From: Betaproteobacteria bacterium
GTDB lineage: Bacteria; Pseudomonadota; Gammaproteobacteria; Burkholderiales; Burkholderiaceae_C
DNA: 64,000 nt
Direction of reading: 5' to 3'
Assembly (NCBI GenBank): GCA_016868355.1
Contig: VGHB01000002.1
Coordinates: 1 to 64,000, forward strand
Part shown: positions 1-9,789 of the stretch, in pieces
How the letters are laid out: every line of letters starts with the position of its first letter
Position numbering within the stretch: position 1 is the first letter of the stretch
Translations under genes and position numbers: made by a program
Notes under the pieces: generated by a model
Databases searched by the model: none
What the model was told of the DNA's origin: nothing
What the model saw: the letters and a program-made list of their open reading frames with translations, nothing else

Positions 1-2691
1 AAGCTGAGCAAGGCTATGCGCACCCACCCACATGCGTTGGGGGTACACACCGGCGTGGTGCAGGTTCAGCCGGCCGATACCCCTGGGGATGTACCCCTGG
101 GTTTTAGAGAGAGGGCGCTGTTCGATCGGCAGTTTGATCCGTGGGAACTGTTGGCGTGTAACCACCTGCCCATACATTCGGTGATGTTTGACGCCTCTAG
201 GGTCTGCGGGGCTGGTGTGCGCTTTGACGCCCAATTCGATGTGTTTGAGGATTGGGATTTTTGGTTACAGGTGCAGCGCGTGGGGGACCTGATTCATGTG
301 CCTGGGGTGTCGGCGCGGTACTGGATTCAGGCCGCCACCCCCGAGAGCACAATCCCGGGCCAGGACCTTGCCCAATCGGCCGCTCAGCTTGCGGCTCATG
401 GCAACGAGGCTTACTGGAAGTTATGGCACAAGTGGTGGCAAGAGGCGCCGCGCTGGTGGTGGGCAGAGCTTTTGGCATGTGCCCGCAATGCGAAAGACAA
501 GCAGGCTGATCTTGGAGGCCGCCTGCACGTCATGGCTCAACAACTTGAGCAGGCCCAGGCCTATCAGGCGCAGGCCCAGGCCTATCAGTCGGGCCTTGAA
601 GCCTTGCGTGACGAACTGCAGGACTTGTCTGCTCGCTTGCGCTCAGAGCTCGATGCGGTTCAGCTTGACCTCTCCAATACCCGCACCGGGCTGAGTGAGG
701 CCAATGCCAGGGTCCACAACCTGGCACTTGAACGGGAACAACTTCAGCTTCAGCGGCGTTCCTTGCAAAGGACTCAAGCCCAAGCCGAGCAGGCTTTGGC
801 CCAGTCTCAACAACAGGTCCGGCTGCTCCTGGGCTCCAGCAGTTGGCGGCTCACTCGGCCGCTGCGCGCCCTGAAGTCTGCTTGGCTGATGTTGAAGCAG
901 TTGCAAGATAGCGACCGACGCCAAGACCTGTGGTGGAAGATCAAGCATCGTTCGTTTCGGCGTACGCCCTTGCTGCGGTCCGTTTGGCCTGATCCATACG
1001 AAGCTTGGTGCGTGCGGGAACGCTCGCTAGACAAGGCATGCTGGGCCGAATCGCAAGATGGCCTCAAGAGTCTGAACGGCTTTGAGCTTGGGCATCCGAA
1101 GCGGCCTTTGTTGTCGGTGTTGATGCCCACCTACAACCCGCCCTTGGCGTTTTTGGATGCTGCTATTGAGAGCCTTCGGTCACAGTGGTACCCAGATTGG
1201 GAGCTGTGTATCGCCGACGATGCTTCAACGGCTGCGGGTGTGCTGGAGCATTTGAGGGCGTGGGCCCGGCGCGAGCCGCGTATTCGTCTGGTGACCCGCG
1301 CGGAAAACGGTCATATTTCGGCAGCGAGTAACTCGGCGCTGCAGGCCGCAGGCGGGCAATGGGTGGTGCTGATGGACCAGGACGACCTGCTCCCCCCCAA
1401 GGCCTTGTGGTGCGTCGTGCAAGCCATCAGCGAGCATCCAGAAGCCGGCCTGTTCTATTCCGATGAGGACAAGATTGACCAGAAGGGCCGGCGTTTTGGG
1501 CCCTACTTCAAGCCCGCCTTCGACCCCGACCTCTTGCGCGGGCAAAATTTGATTTCACATTTGGGTGTGTACCGGCGCGCGTTGGTTCTGAAAGCCGGGG
1601 GGTTCCGATTGGGCTATGAGGGGTCTCAGGACCACGATCTGGCTTTACGCTGTGTGGACCTGTTGCAAGCTGAGCAGGTCGTGCACATCCCCCAGGTGTT
1701 GTACCACTGGAGGGTGCATGAGCAGAGCACAGCCAGTGGTATCGAGGCCAAGCCCTATGCTATGGACGCTGGTCTCAGGGCGGTGCAGGACCACCTGGCT
1801 CGATCAGGTCTAACCGCCGACGTCCTCCCGCACCCGGCGATTCCACACCATATGGTGCTGCATCGCAGCCCCACAACGGGTGCGCCTACGCCTTCGACCA
1901 CGGCAGCACCGATGTGGCGGGTTCTGTGCTGGGGCTCACCCTCAATGCAGCCGCAGCGTTCGGATGACGCGCTGCATCAACCGGCCTCGGGGGGCCTTGC
2001 GCCCCTGGTGTTGGCGCTGCCAGGTCAAACCCCAGTGGTATCGGAGCCAATCTGGTTGCATGCCTGCAGCCGCGTGAAGCTCTGGGCGGCTGACGCAGAT
2101 CCGGACGGTCAAGACTTTGCCGTGTTGATGCACAGCCACGCCGCGAGGGCTGCCCACTGGTCTGGCGAACTGCTGGCGTGGTTGGCGCATACCGCTGAGT
2201 CTGGCGTGGGGGCGGTTGGGGTGTCACGCCGCGACCCAGAGGGACGTCTAAGGGATGCAGGTTGGTTGGTGGGTCGAGACGGCTCTTGTGCACCTATAGC
2301 CTGCGGCTCGGGTCTGGCAGCCCATGGCTACTATGGCCAGCTGTGTTTGGCACATGGGGTTTCAGCACTGCATGGCGCCGTCTTGGCCTTGCGCTTGCAA
2401 TCCATTGATCCCCATGCGCCGGGCTTAAGCTTGAAACCGGGTTGGCGCCTGGTGTGGACCCCGGTTGCCGCCGTGGCTGCCGACTGGGAAGCGTTTACCC
2501 CAAATCAACCCGCGCAAGACCGCGAATCACCGACCTTGGTGGTCAGTGCTGGCGCTGCCAGGGCTGCTTCATCTGCAACGGATGGATACTTAGACCCCTC
2601 CTACAGCCCACATCTGTGCCAACTGCACCGTGACCATCGGCTGGCAATCGACGGTGTTGCGCCCCAAACGGTCAAGGCCCGTACGCGCTAG
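1..2691 (+). CDS. Multidomain family 2 glycosyltransferase, 5' end outside window
   Basis: The frame is open from base 1 (the first ATG, at 16, is probably internal), so only the C-terminal part is seen. Residues about 1-110 (counted from the ATG at 16) look like the end of one GT2 domain (FEDWDFWLQV). Residues about 165-280 are rich in Gln, Leu and Ala and predicted coiled coil, ending in GSSSWRLTRPLRALKS, which often precedes a second glycosyltransferase domain. A complete GT-A fold follows from about 363 to 600: SVLMPTYNPP, ADDAST, the metal/nucleotide-sugar motif MDQDD, FYSDEDK and GSQDHDLALRC. The last ~280 residues have no motif I recognise. Such proteins extend O-antigen or capsule glycans at the inner membrane. 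It runs into the convergent rhamnose operon, which supports a surface polysaccharide role. Bases 550-588 hold a 21-bp duplication inside the coiled coil. Acceptor and donor sugars cannot be told. Confidence 0.85.
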   Translation, partial: KLSKAMRTHPHALGVHTGVVQVQPADTPGDVPLGFRERALFDRQFDPWELLACNHLPIHSVMFDASRVCGAGVRFDAQFDVFEDWDFWLQVQRVGDLIHVPGVSARYWIQAATPESTIPGQDLAQSAAQLAAHGNEAYWKLWHKWWQEAPRWWWAELLACARNAKDKQADLGGRLHVMAQQLEQAQAYQAQAQAYQSGLEALRDELQDLSARLRSELDAVQLDLSNTRTGLSEANARVHNLALEREQLQLQRRSLQRTQAQAEQALAQSQQQVRLLLGSSSWRLTRPLRALKSAWLMLKQLQDSDRRQDLWWKIKHRSFRRTPLLRSVWPDPYEAWCVRERSLDKACWAESQDGLKSLNGFELGHPKRPLLSVLMPTYNPPLAFLDAAIESLRSQWYPDWELCIADDASTAAGVLEHLRAWARREPRIRLVTRAENGHISAASNSALQAAGGQWVVLMDQDDLLPPKALWCVVQAISEHPEAGLFYSDEDKIDQKGRRFGPYFKPAFDPDLLRGQNLISHLGVYRRALVLKAGGFRLGYEGSQDHDLALRCVDLLQAEQVVHIPQVLYHWRVHEQSTASGIEAKPYAMDAGLRAVQDHLARSGLTADVLPHPAIPHHMVLHRSPTTGAPTPSTTAAPMWRVLCWGSPSMQPQRSDDALHQPASGGLAPLVLALPGQTPVVSEPIWLHACSRVKLWAADADPDGQDFAVLMHSHAARAAHWSGELLAWLAHTAESGVGAVGVSRRDPEGRLRDAGWLVGRDGSCAPIACGSGLAAHGYYGQLCLAHGVSALHGAVLALRLQSIDPHAPGLSLKPGWRLVWTPVAAVAADWEAFTPNQPAQDRESPTLVVSAGAARAASSATDGYLDPSYSPHLCQLHRDHRLAIDGVAPQTVKARTR

Positions 2692-2708
2692 CGGGGCCGT
2701 TCCCAACG

Positions 2709-2731
2709 CTTGCGCTTAAAGCTTGCGCAAG
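2709..2731. terminator. Weak inverted repeat between convergent glycosyltransferase genes
   Basis: CTTGCGC (2709-2715) pairs with GCGCAAG (2725-2731) around a 9-base AT-rich loop. It sits just past the plus-strand gene stop and overlaps the last codons of the minus-strand gene. There is no clear T tract on either side, so a terminator role is only possible. Confidence 0.25.
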
Positions 2732-3834
2732 ATCGCCGCAGCCACCAGCCCCAAATTGCCCAAGATGGTTTGGCGGTAGACACCGGCCAGCCACAAGCCA
2801 CTGACCCGGCTCCACAGGGTGCCGTGCCGCGAACGGTCGAAGTCGTTCAACACGCTGCGGCTGTCTGCGGTCAGCAGCGGGCGAATTCTTTCCAGGGCCC
2901 GCACGTTCTCGTCGGTCCAAGCCCGAAAACGCCCCTTGAGCAACAGGCGCAGCCGCACCAAGCGGGCACCCCAGCTGATATTGGCACCAACTTGGTTGTT
3001 GTCGTGTTGGCGGTAGCGCACCGTGGGGTAGGGGTCGTAGTGCACCCGGCCGCCGCAGCCGGTGATCACCATATAGGCCCACCAGTCATGGGCCACCACC
3101 TGCACCTGGTCACCAGCGCGGCGCAGCAGGTCGCGCGCGGCGCGGTTGAACACCATGGTGTTGCCGCCGGCCACGTTTTGGACCAAGGCGTTTTCAAAGC
3201 TGGGGCTGCGACCAAACAGCGGCGAATAACCGATGTACTGGTTGCGTTCATCCACCAGCTGCGTGCGTGAACCGTACAGGGCCGGGATGTGGCGCGGTAC
3301 CGTCTGCAGCCACTTCATGGCGCGTTCCAGTTTGTCGGCTTCCCAGATGTCGTCTTGGTCGGCGTAGGCAAAGAACTCGGTGTCGATGTCGGCCCGGCAT
3401 GTCAGCGACAAGAAGTTGGCCGTGGAGCCCACCGCAGGGCCGGTGTGAATCGACAGGCGGTCAACACCCCAATGTTCCTGGTAGTACTCCAGGATGGAGT
3501 GGGTGTGGTCGTCTGAACCGTCGTCGCTGGCCCAAATTTCCCAGTTGGGGTGGGTTTGGGTGGCGATCGAATTGAGTTGCTCGGCCAGAAAACGCTGCCC
3601 CTGCATGGTGCACATGAGCACCGCAACCTTGGGCGGTGTGGCCTCCAGGCTGAGCCGCGGGCGCAGCGGTACCAGCGGAATTACCTTACGGAACTCGTCC
3701 CAACTGTTTTCTTGTCGGAGCAACCGGCGGGAGACTTTGCGCGGGGCCAGACTCCACACATTGTGGTCGCGGCGCCTTTGGTTTTGGGGGTCTTGCGCAG
3801 CCATACTCGGTATTTTATGCAGGATCTTGATCAT
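2716..3834 (-). CDS. Family 2 glycosyltransferase, rhamnosyltransferase-like
   Basis: About 372 residues from the ATG at 3834, which lies 16 bases past the rfbC stop; an ATG at 3804 is an equally possible start, and neither has a good ribosome binding site. The open frame runs further upstream, but that part overlaps rfbC and is not credible as protein. The GT-A fold shows VAVLMCTMQGQRFL, the nucleotide motif ASDDGSDD and the metal-binding YADQDDIW. A region after VAGGNTMVFNRAA fits the acceptor-side half of RfbN/WbbL-like enzymes. It is the last gene of the rfbBDAC run, so transfer of rhamnose from dTDP-rhamnose to a lipid-linked glycan is the natural guess; this is inference from position and general similarity. 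Confidence 0.8.
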   Translation of the reverse strand: MIKILHKIPSMAAQDPQNQRRRDHNVWSLAPRKVSRRLLRQENSWDEFRKVIPLVPLRPRLSLEATPPKVAVLMCTMQGQRFLAEQLNSIATQTHPNWEIWASDDGSDDHTHSILEYYQEHWGVDRLSIHTGPAVGSTANFLSLTCRADIDTEFFAYADQDDIWEADKLERAMKWLQTVPRHIPALYGSRTQLVDERNQYIGYSPLFGRSPSFENALVQNVAGGNTMVFNRAARDLLRRAGDQVQVVAHDWWAYMVITGCGGRVHYDPYPTVRYRQHDNNQVGANISWGARLVRLRLLLKGRFRAWTDENVRALERIRPLLTADSRSVLNDFDRSRHGTLWSRVSGLWLAGVYRQTILGNLGLVAAAILRKL

Positions 3835-3850
3835 CCTGCAGCAAGACGGC

Positions 3851-4417
3851 TCAGATGTGTTGCGCCTGCGCAAGTAGGGGCGCTGCGGCGTCTTTGGGGG
3901 CCAAGGCGGGTGGTAGGCCCTCCGCCGGCCAGGCGATGCGCAACTGGGGGTCATCCCAACGTATAGCCCGTTCGCAGTCTTTGGCATATACACCGGTGGT
4001 TTTGTACAAAAACTCGGTGTCGTCTTCCAAGCTCAAAAAGCCGTGGGCAAAGCCTTCGGGAATCCACAACTGGCGGTGGTTGGCTTGGCTCAGCTCCAGC
4101 CCTACCCACCGCCCAAAGGTGGGGCTGCCCTTGCGAATGTCCACCGCCACATCCCAGACTCGGCCCCGTACCACCCGCACCAACTTGCCCTGTGGGTGGG
4201 GGGGCAGTTGGTAGTGCAGCCCGCGCAGGACCCCGGTAGCCGACCTGGAATGGTTGTCTTGCACGAAGGGGCGCGGCGTGGGCAGACCCAGTTCGCGCAG
4301 CCCGGCGTGAAACTTCGGCTCGTTGAAACTTTCGTAGAACCAGCCCCGATCGTCGCCAAAGACGGTAGGCTCCACGATCACCACGCCGGGCAGTTCGGTG
4401 GGCGTGAACTTCATCAA
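3851..4417 (-). CDS. rfbC: dTDP-4-dehydrorhamnose 3,5-epimerase
   Basis: 188 residues, the normal length. RfbC/RmlC inverts C3 and C5 of dTDP-4-dehydro-6-deoxyglucose, the third step to dTDP-L-rhamnose. The cupin protein begins [16 protein letters not shown], then [13 protein letters not shown], the active-site stretch [16 protein letters not shown] with the catalytic His, and [13 protein letters not shown]. The start ATG overlaps the rfbA stop by 4 bases, so translation is probably coupled. Confidence 0.97.
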   Translation of the reverse strand: MMKFTPTELPGVVIVEPTVFGDDRGWFYESFNEPKFHAGLRELGLPTPRPFVQDNHSRSATGVLRGLHYQLPPHPQGKLVRVVRGRVWDVAVDIRKGSPTFGRWVGLELSQANHRQLWIPEGFAHGFLSLEDDTEFLYKTTGVYAKDCERAIRWDDPQLRIAWPAEGLPPALAPKDAAAPLLAQAQHI

Positions 4418-5316
4418 TACACCGTTTCGCGCAGCACCTTCATCAGGTACTGCCCGTAGCCGTTTTTCAGCATCGGTTGGGCCTGGGCTTCCAATTGCTG
4501 GGCGGTGATCCAGCCCCGGCGGAAGGCGATCTCTTCAATGCAGGCCACTTTCAGGCCCTGGCGCTTTTCCAGGGTGGCAATGAACTGGCCAGCTTCCATT
4601 AGGCTGTCATGGGTACCGGTGTCCAGCCAGGCATAGCCGCGGCCCATGATCTCCACATCAAGCTGTTGCTGGCGCAGGTAATGAGCATTCACCTCGGTGA
4701 TTTCCAGTTCGCCGCGCGCGCTGGGCTTGATGGCCGCGGCAACGTCGCACACCTGCTTGTCATAGAAGTACAGGCCGGTGACGGCATAGCTACTCTTGGG
4801 GGCAATAGGCTTTTCTTCGATCGACAGCGCCCGCTTGTGCTGGTCGAAGGTCACCACGCCGTAACGTTCAGGGTCGGTCACGTGATAGGCGAACACCGTG
4901 GCCCCGGTTGGCTGTTCATGGGCGCGGTGCAGGAGTTGGGCGAAATCGTGCCCGTAGAAGATGTTGTCGCCCAAAACCAGTGCACTGGGCTGGCCGCCTA
5001 TGAAGTGCTTACCCAAAATGAAGGCCTGCGCTAAGCCATCGGGGCTGGGCTGCACACAGTACTGCAGGTTCAAGCCCCAGTTTGACCCATCGCCCAACAG
5101 GTGCTGAAAGCGCGGGGTATCTTGCGGGGTGCTGATCACCAAGATGTCGCGGATGCCCGAGAGCATCAGGGTACTCAAGGGGTAGTACACCATGGGCTTG
5201 TCGTAAACCGGCAGCAACTGCTTGCTCATGGACAAGGTGGCCGGATGCAGCCGGGTGCCAGAGCCCCCCGCCAAGATGATGCCGCGGCGCGGGCTTTTGG
5301 TCTGAGGTAGGTTCAT
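4414..5316 (-). CDS. rfbA: Glucose-1-phosphate thymidylyltransferase
   Basis: 300 residues, full length. RfbA/RmlA joins dTTP and glucose 1-phosphate to dTDP-glucose, the entry step to dTDP-L-rhamnose. It carries the nucleotidyltransferase signature [13 protein letters not shown], then [18 protein letters not shown], and the product-binding [11 protein letters not shown] and [15 protein letters not shown]. The C-terminal part contains [17 protein letters not shown], typical of the family. It overlaps both neighbours by 4 bases, inside one operon. RmlA enzymes are usually inhibited by dTDP-rhamnose; nothing here argues otherwise. Confidence 0.97.
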   Translation of the reverse strand: MNLPQTKSPRRGIILAGGSGTRLHPATLSMSKQLLPVYDKPMVYYPLSTLMLSGIRDILVISTPQDTPRFQHLLGDGSNWGLNLQYCVQPSPDGLAQAFILGKHFIGGQPSALVLGDNIFYGHDFAQLLHRAHEQPTGATVFAYHVTDPERYGVVTFDQHKRALSIEEKPIAPKSSYAVTGLYFYDKQVCDVAAAIKPSARGELEITEVNAHYLRQQQLDVEIMGRGYAWLDTGTHDSLMEAGQFIATLEKRQGLKVACIEEIAFRRGWITAQQLEAQAQPMLKNGYGQYLMKVLRETVY

Positions 5317-6206
5317 GGTGTGAGGATCTCGTCCAACATTCGATTCACCCCCAGGGTCCAGTGCGGCAGCGTCAACCTGAAGGTACGCCGAATCTTTTCG
5401 GTGGATAACCGGGAGTTAAAAGGGCGCGCCGCTGCCGTGGCGTATTCGCTGCTGGGTATGGCCCGCACGGCGTCGGGCTTCACGCGCACCGTCAGCCCTC
5501 GGGCCCGCGCCGTTGCGATCACGTGCTGCGCATAGCCATGCCAACTGGTTTCGCCGTCGGCCACCGCGTTGTACAGCCCGCTGAGCGCTGGATTGGCCAT
5601 GGTGTGTCGGATCATGTGGGCGCTGAGGTCGGCCAGCAATTCTGCGCTGGTGGGGGCACCCACCTGGTCGGACACCACTTTGATCTCATCACGCTCCTGC
5701 GCCAAGCGCAACATGGTCTTGGCGAAGTTACCGCCGCGCGCGCCATACACCCAACTGGTGCGCAGAATAAGGTGCGCGCAGCCGCTGGTTTCGATTGAGA
5801 AGTCGCCTGCGGCCTTGCTTTGACCATAGATGCTCTCGGCGCCTGGCCTGGCTTCTTCGTCACGCGGTTCGTGGCCACTGCCGTCGAACACATAGTCGCT
5901 GCTGTAGTGCACCAAGAGTGCGCCGGTTTCGCGGGCCACCATGGCCAGTGCGGCCGGCGCACCCGCGTTCACGTCCATGCAGCGTTCCTGTTCAGCCGGG
6001 TCCTCGGCTCTGTCCACCGCGGTGTAGGCCGCCGCATTGACGATCACCTGGGCGCCCGATTCATACACCAGCTCGGTCAGGTCACCGATCTGGCTCAGGT
6101 CAGCGCGCTCCTCGCGCCCCGGTGCCCACACCTGGCCTAGCGGCGCCAGGGCGCGCTGCAGTTCCCAGCCCAGTTGGCCGTTCTTGCCCAGCAACAAAAT
6201 TTTCAT
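5313..6206 (-). CDS. rfbD: dTDP-4-dehydrorhamnose reductase
   Basis: 297 residues from the ATG at 6206. A longer open frame extends to 6377 but would overlap rfbB, and [16 protein letters not shown] is the usual beginning. RfbD/RmlD reduces the epimerised 4-keto sugar with NAD(P)H to give dTDP-L-rhamnose. Visible are the nucleotide-binding [20 protein letters not shown], the YSSDYVFDG stretch and the catalytic YGQSKAAGD (Tyr-x-x-x-Lys). It starts 13 bases after the rfbB stop and overlaps rfbA by 4. Confidence 0.97.
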   Translation of the reverse strand: MKILLLGKNGQLGWELQRALAPLGQVWAPGREERADLSQIGDLTELVYESGAQVIVNAAAYTAVDRAEDPAEQERCMDVNAGAPAALAMVARETGALLVHYSSDYVFDGSGHEPRDEEARPGAESIYGQSKAAGDFSIETSGCAHLILRTSWVYGARGGNFAKTMLRLAQERDEIKVVSDQVGAPTSAELLADLSAHMIRHTMANPALSGLYNAVADGETSWHGYAQHVIATARARGLTVRVKPDAVRAIPSSEYATAAARPFNSRLSTEKIRRTFRLTLPHWTLGVNRMLDEILTP

Positions 6207-6219
6207 GTGGTTCGCGTGC

Positions 6220-7275
6220 TCATTGGTACTGCTGTTGCACCCAATCCCGGTAGGCGCCGCTTTGCACCCGCAGCACCCATTCGGGATGGTCGAGGTACCA
6301 CTGAATGGTTTTACGAATGCCGCTTTCAAAGGTCTCGGCTGGCCGCCAACCCAGTTCACGCTCAATCTTGCGGGCATCGATGGCGTAGCGGCGATCGTGG
6401 CCGGGGCGGTCTTTAACGAAGGTGATCAGGCGTGTGTACGAACCGGCCGCGCTGGGGCGTAGTTCATCAAGCAGTGCACATACGGTATGGACGATTTCGA
6501 TATTGGGCTTTTCGTTTAAGCCACCCACGTTATAGGTTTCACCCAATCGCCCGCTGGCCAACACCGTGCGGATCGCACTGCAATGATCTTTCACATAAAG
6601 CCAGTCGCGCACCTGCTGGCCGTCACCGTAAACGGGCAGCGGCTTGCCGGCCAGGGCGTTGACGATCATCAGAGGGATGAGCTTTTCAGGGAAGTGAAAC
6701 GGCCCGTAGTTGTTGCTGCAGTTGGTGGTCAGCACTGGCAGGCCATAGGTGTGGCACCAGGCGCGTACCAGGTGATCGCTGGCGGCCTTGCTGGCGCTGT
6801 AGGGGCTGTTGGGCTCGTAGGGGTTCGTCTCGGCGAACGGGGGATCATTCGGGCCCAGGCTACCGTAGACCTCATCGGTACTTACATGCAGGAAACGAAA
6901 GGCGTCCTTCTCCGGCCCATTCAGGGTTGCCCAATAGGCACGCGCAGCTTCCAGCAGGGTGAAGGTGCCCTCGATATTGGTCTTCATGAAGGCGCCGGGT
7001 CCGTGTATCGATCGGTCGACATGGCTTTCGGCGGCGAAATGCAGCACCGCGCGCGGCCGATGGGTGGCCAACAACTGTTCGACCAGAGCGTGATCGCAGA
7101 TATTGCCGTGCACGAACACATGGCCCGCATCGCCCTGCAGCGCAGCCAGGTTTTCCCGGTTGCCCGCATAGGTGAGGGCGTCCAGATTGACCACCCCTTC
7201 GCTCATTTGGGCCGCGCGCCAGTCCAGCACAAAGTTGCTGCCGATGAAGCCGGCTCCGCCAGTAACCAGGATCAT
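6220..7275 (-). CDS. rfbB: dTDP-glucose 4,6-dehydratase
   Basis: 351 residues from the ATG at 7275 ([15 protein letters not shown]). An in-frame ATG exists at 7314 but would add residues unlike the family. RfbB/RmlB oxidises and dehydrates dTDP-glucose using a bound NAD. The extended SDR features are all present: GGAGFIGS at the N terminus, [22 protein letters not shown] with the catalytic Asp-Glu pair and [10 protein letters not shown]. First gene of the rhamnose operon; its promoter must lie in the 177-bp gap shared with the divergent helicase gene. Confidence 0.97.
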   Translation of the reverse strand: MILVTGGAGFIGSNFVLDWRAAQMSEGVVNLDALTYAGNRENLAALQGDAGHVFVHGNICDHALVEQLLATHRPRAVLHFAAESHVDRSIHGPGAFMKTNIEGTFTLLEAARAYWATLNGPEKDAFRFLHVSTDEVYGSLGPNDPPFAETNPYEPNSPYSASKAASDHLVRAWCHTYGLPVLTTNCSNNYGPFHFPEKLIPLMIVNALAGKPLPVYGDGQQVRDWLYVKDHCSAIRTVLASGRLGETYNVGGLNEKPNIEIVHTVCALLDELRPSAAGSYTRLITFVKDRPGHDRRYAIDARKIERELGWRPAETFESGIRKTIQWYLDHPEWVLRVQSGAYRDWVQQQYQ

Positions 7276-7452
7276 TTTGTTCGCCAAAAAATGGGGTTTT
7301 GTCCCACTTTTCATCAACTGCAAAGGCCGAGATTGTCTCCGTTTTGGCCAGCTCCACGGCAGTGTCTGTGGGTGCGGGTTCAGGAGGCCAGCCTTGCTGC
7401 ACCTTGCATCGGATCCCGCATGGCGCTGGCTTCTGGGGATAATACGAGCTTC

Positions 7453-9006
7453 ATGAATGATTCCCTAGCCCCCGCGTTGGGCTTAACTGACGCGCCGTCC
7501 GTTGACGCTGCCCTCGCGACCTCCGCCCGCTTCGATGCCCTGCCGCTAGACCCCAAGCTCTTGCGCGCTGTAGCCGACCAAGGCTACGCCACCATGACGC
7601 CCATTCAGGCCAAAGCGATTCCCATCGTGTTGGCAGGCCGTGATGTGATGGGCGCGGCGCAAACCGGTACCGGCAAAACGGCGGCCTTTTCCATTCCGCT
7701 GCTGCACCGCATGCTCAAGCATGAAAACGCCAGCATGTCGCCGGCGCGCCATCCGGTACGTGCCCTCGTGCTGGCCCCCACGCGCGAGCTGGCCGACCAA
7801 GTGGCGGCCAATGTGAAGGCCTACGCCCAGCACACCTTGCTGCGCAGCACCGTGGTGTTTGGCGGCATCGACATGAAGCCCCAAACCGCCGAGCTTAAGA
7901 AGGGCGTGGAGGTGCTGATCGCCACCCCGGGCCGGCTTTTGGACCACATTGAGGCCAAGAACTGCGCGCTCAACCAGGTCGAGTATGTGGTGCTCGACGA
8001 AGCCGACCGCATGCTGGACATCGGCTTCCTGCCCGACCTACAGCGCATCTTGAGCTACCTGCCGCGCCAGCGGCAGACCCTGTTGTTTTCGGCCACCTTC
8101 AGCTCAGAAATCAAGAAGCTGGCGGCCAGCTACTTGCAAGACCCTTTGCTGGTGGAAGTGGCACGGCCCAATGCCACCGCGTCGACGGTGGAACAGCTGT
8201 TCTACAGCGTGGCTGAAGACGACAAGCGCCGCGTGATCCGCCAGATTCTGCGTGACCGCTCCATTGGCCAGGCTATCGTGTTTGGCAACTCCAAGCTGGG
8301 CGTGGCCCGCCTGGCCCGCTCTTTTGAACGGGACGGCCTGCGCACTGCAGCCTTGCACGGTGACAAATCCCAAGACGAGCGCCTGAAGTCGCTGGCTGCC
8401 TTCAAGGCCGGTGAAGTGGCCCTTCTGGTGGCCACCGACGTGGCCGCGCGCGGCCTGGACATCGTTGACCTTCCGGCTGTTTTCAACTTCGATGTTCCCT
8501 TCAACGCCGAAGACTATGTGCACCGCATCGGCCGCACCGGCCGCGCGGGTGCATCGGGCATTGCGGTGACCTTGGTCACGCGCGACGACACCCGACTGAC
8601 CGGAGAGATCGAAAAGCTCATCAAGAAGAAGATCGACCTGCAGGCCTTCGAGCTCGAAGACGACCGCCCGCGCCTGCGGCGTTACGAGCGGGAAGATGAA
8701 GGGCGGTATGAGGGGCGGTATGAGGCGCGGCACGGTGATCGCAGTGAAGCGCGCAACGATGGGCGAAATGAGCCCCGCGATCGGGGCCGCGAAAGCACTG
8801 AGCGCAGCTACCGCGCCACGCCGCGCCCGCCGCAGCGCTCAAGCGACCCCTTCTTTGACCGGCCCTACGAGCCGCTGGCCACCGACCAAAAGCCTGCCTG
8901 GGAAACTGAAGCACCGGCCAAGCCCGCTGCGGGTGTATCGCGCAACATCAAGCCGCGTCGCAAGGTGGCCACGCTGCTGGGTGGCGTGGTGACGCCAACA
9001 GATTGA
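7453..9006 (+). CDS. rhlE: RhlE-type DEAD-box RNA helicase
   Basis: 517 residues from the ATG at 7453. The frame is open much further upstream, through rfbB, but that is a GC-rich shadow; [10 protein letters not shown] followed closely by the Q motif is the sensible start. Motifs in order: Q motif ([13 protein letters not shown]), motif I AQTGTGKT near residue 69, [13 protein letters not shown], motif II DEAD near 182, motif [15 protein letters not shown] and motif [10 protein letters not shown] near 357. These ATP-dependent helicases remodel RNA in ribosome assembly and decay. The C-terminal ~100 residues are Arg-rich and repetitive ([13 protein letters not shown]), a disordered RNA-binding tail. 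The stop codon lies between twin hairpins. Confidence 0.93.
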   Translation: MNDSLAPALGLTDAPSVDAALATSARFDALPLDPKLLRAVADQGYATMTPIQAKAIPIVLAGRDVMGAAQTGTGKTAAFSIPLLHRMLKHENASMSPARHPVRALVLAPTRELADQVAANVKAYAQHTLLRSTVVFGGIDMKPQTAELKKGVEVLIATPGRLLDHIEAKNCALNQVEYVVLDEADRMLDIGFLPDLQRILSYLPRQRQTLLFSATFSSEIKKLAASYLQDPLLVEVARPNATASTVEQLFYSVAEDDKRRVIRQILRDRSIGQAIVFGNSKLGVARLARSFERDGLRTAALHGDKSQDERLKSLAAFKAGEVALLVATDVAARGLDIVDLPAVFNFDVPFNAEDYVHRIGRTGRAGASGIAVTLVTRDDTRLTGEIEKLIKKKIDLQAFELEDDRPRLRRYEREDEGRYEGRYEARHGDRSEARNDGRNEPRDRGRESTERSYRATPRPPQRSSDPFFDRPYEPLATDQKPAWETEAPAKPAAGVSRNIKPRRKVATLLGGVVTPTD

Positions 9007-9043
9007 GGCTGAGGGCGTAATGACGCCAACGGGTTGCGGCTGG
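8983..9043. repeat. Imperfect 30-bp tandem duplication forming two hairpins at the rhlE stop
   Basis: Bases 8983-9013 and 9014-9043 match at about 24 of 30 positions. Each copy begins with a small perfect hairpin, GGCGT-4 bases-ACGCC (8983-8996 and 9014-9027). The rhlE stop codon (9004-9006) is in the first copy. No T tract follows, so this is not a standard intrinsic terminator; a 3'-end RNA stability element or an old duplication is possible. Confidence 0.6.
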
Positions 9044-9047
9044 CCCG

Positions 9048-9788
9048 CTAGGCCAAGAAGCCAAACACCGCCGGCAGGCCTTTTTCAAACGCGGGCGGGT
9101 TCTGGCGCCACTGTTGCACCGTGTGGGTGCGGCACCAACCCTGGGGCAGGGTCAAGCCACAGGCCACGCTCACCCGCGTGTGGGGCTTGAGGTGCTGCAG
9201 CAACGCTGTCATCACCGCTTCATTGCGGTAAGGCGTTTCGATCAGCAGCTGGGTTTGGTTGTCGCGCTGCGACCGGGCCTGCAGGTCGCGCAGGCGCGCT
9301 GCGCGCAGGGTGGTGTCTTGGGGCAGATAGCCCACAAAAGCAAAGCTTTGGCCCTGCAGGCCGCTGGCGGCCAGTGCCAAGACCATGGAATTCGGTCCGC
9401 TCAGCGGCACCACAGTAGCGCCCAAGCGGTGGGCCTGCGCCACCACCAGGCTGCCCGGGTCGGCCACGGCGGGCAGCCCCGCTTCGGACATCAGCCCCAT
9501 GTCGTGGCCCTGCTGCAAGGCCTGCAACAGCGGCTCAACGCTTGGGGCCGCCCGCCCGTCCTTTGGAGGCTTGGGCAGCACCTGGATGCTCAATGACTGC
9601 AAGGGTTTGCACAGCGGCTCCTGTTCATTTACCCGCTTGAGGAAGGCGCGCGCCGATTTCGCGTCTTCGGCCACCCAGTATTCGAGTTGTGCGGCTTGTT
9701 TGATCACGCCCTGCGGCAGCACCTCATCCAACGCAACCGGTTCACAGCCCAGGTCCAGGGTGTTGGGCATCAGCAGCAGGCGTGGCAT
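9048..9788 (-). CDS. SAM-dependent methyltransferase, tetrapyrrole methylase fold (RsmI paralog)
   Basis: 246 residues. The protein resembles RsmI, which 2'-O-methylates C1402 of 16S rRNA, but is shorter and lacks the classic RsmI N terminus. It keeps the fold's core: LMSEAGLPAVADPGSLVV, GPNSMVLALAASGL, FAFVGYLPQD and LLIETPYRNEAV. Burkholderiales often carry this form as a second member besides true RsmI; its substrate is not established, so I do not call it rsmI. Its start lies one base past the yceF stop (9790-9792), so the two are co-transcribed. Confidence 0.8.
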   Translation of the reverse strand: MPRLLLMPNTLDLGCEPVALDEVLPQGVIKQAAQLEYWVAEDAKSARAFLKRVNEQEPLCKPLQSLSIQVLPKPPKDGRAAPSVEPLLQALQQGHDMGLMSEAGLPAVADPGSLVVAQAHRLGATVVPLSGPNSMVLALAASGLQGQSFAFVGYLPQDTTLRAARLRDLQARSQRDNQTQLLIETPYRNEAVMTALLQHLKPHTRVSVACGLTLPQGWCRTHTVQQWRQNPPAFEKGLPAVFGFLA

Positions 9789-9789
9789 G

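Noticed and set aside
7404-7443. TTGCAT and GATAAT as a promoter for the helicase
   Set aside because: The boxes are 28 bases apart, too far for a sigma-70 promoter.
6583-7452. Upstream extension of the helicase frame through rfbB
   Set aside because: No helicase similarity before [10 protein letters not shown], and rfbB on the other strand is certain.
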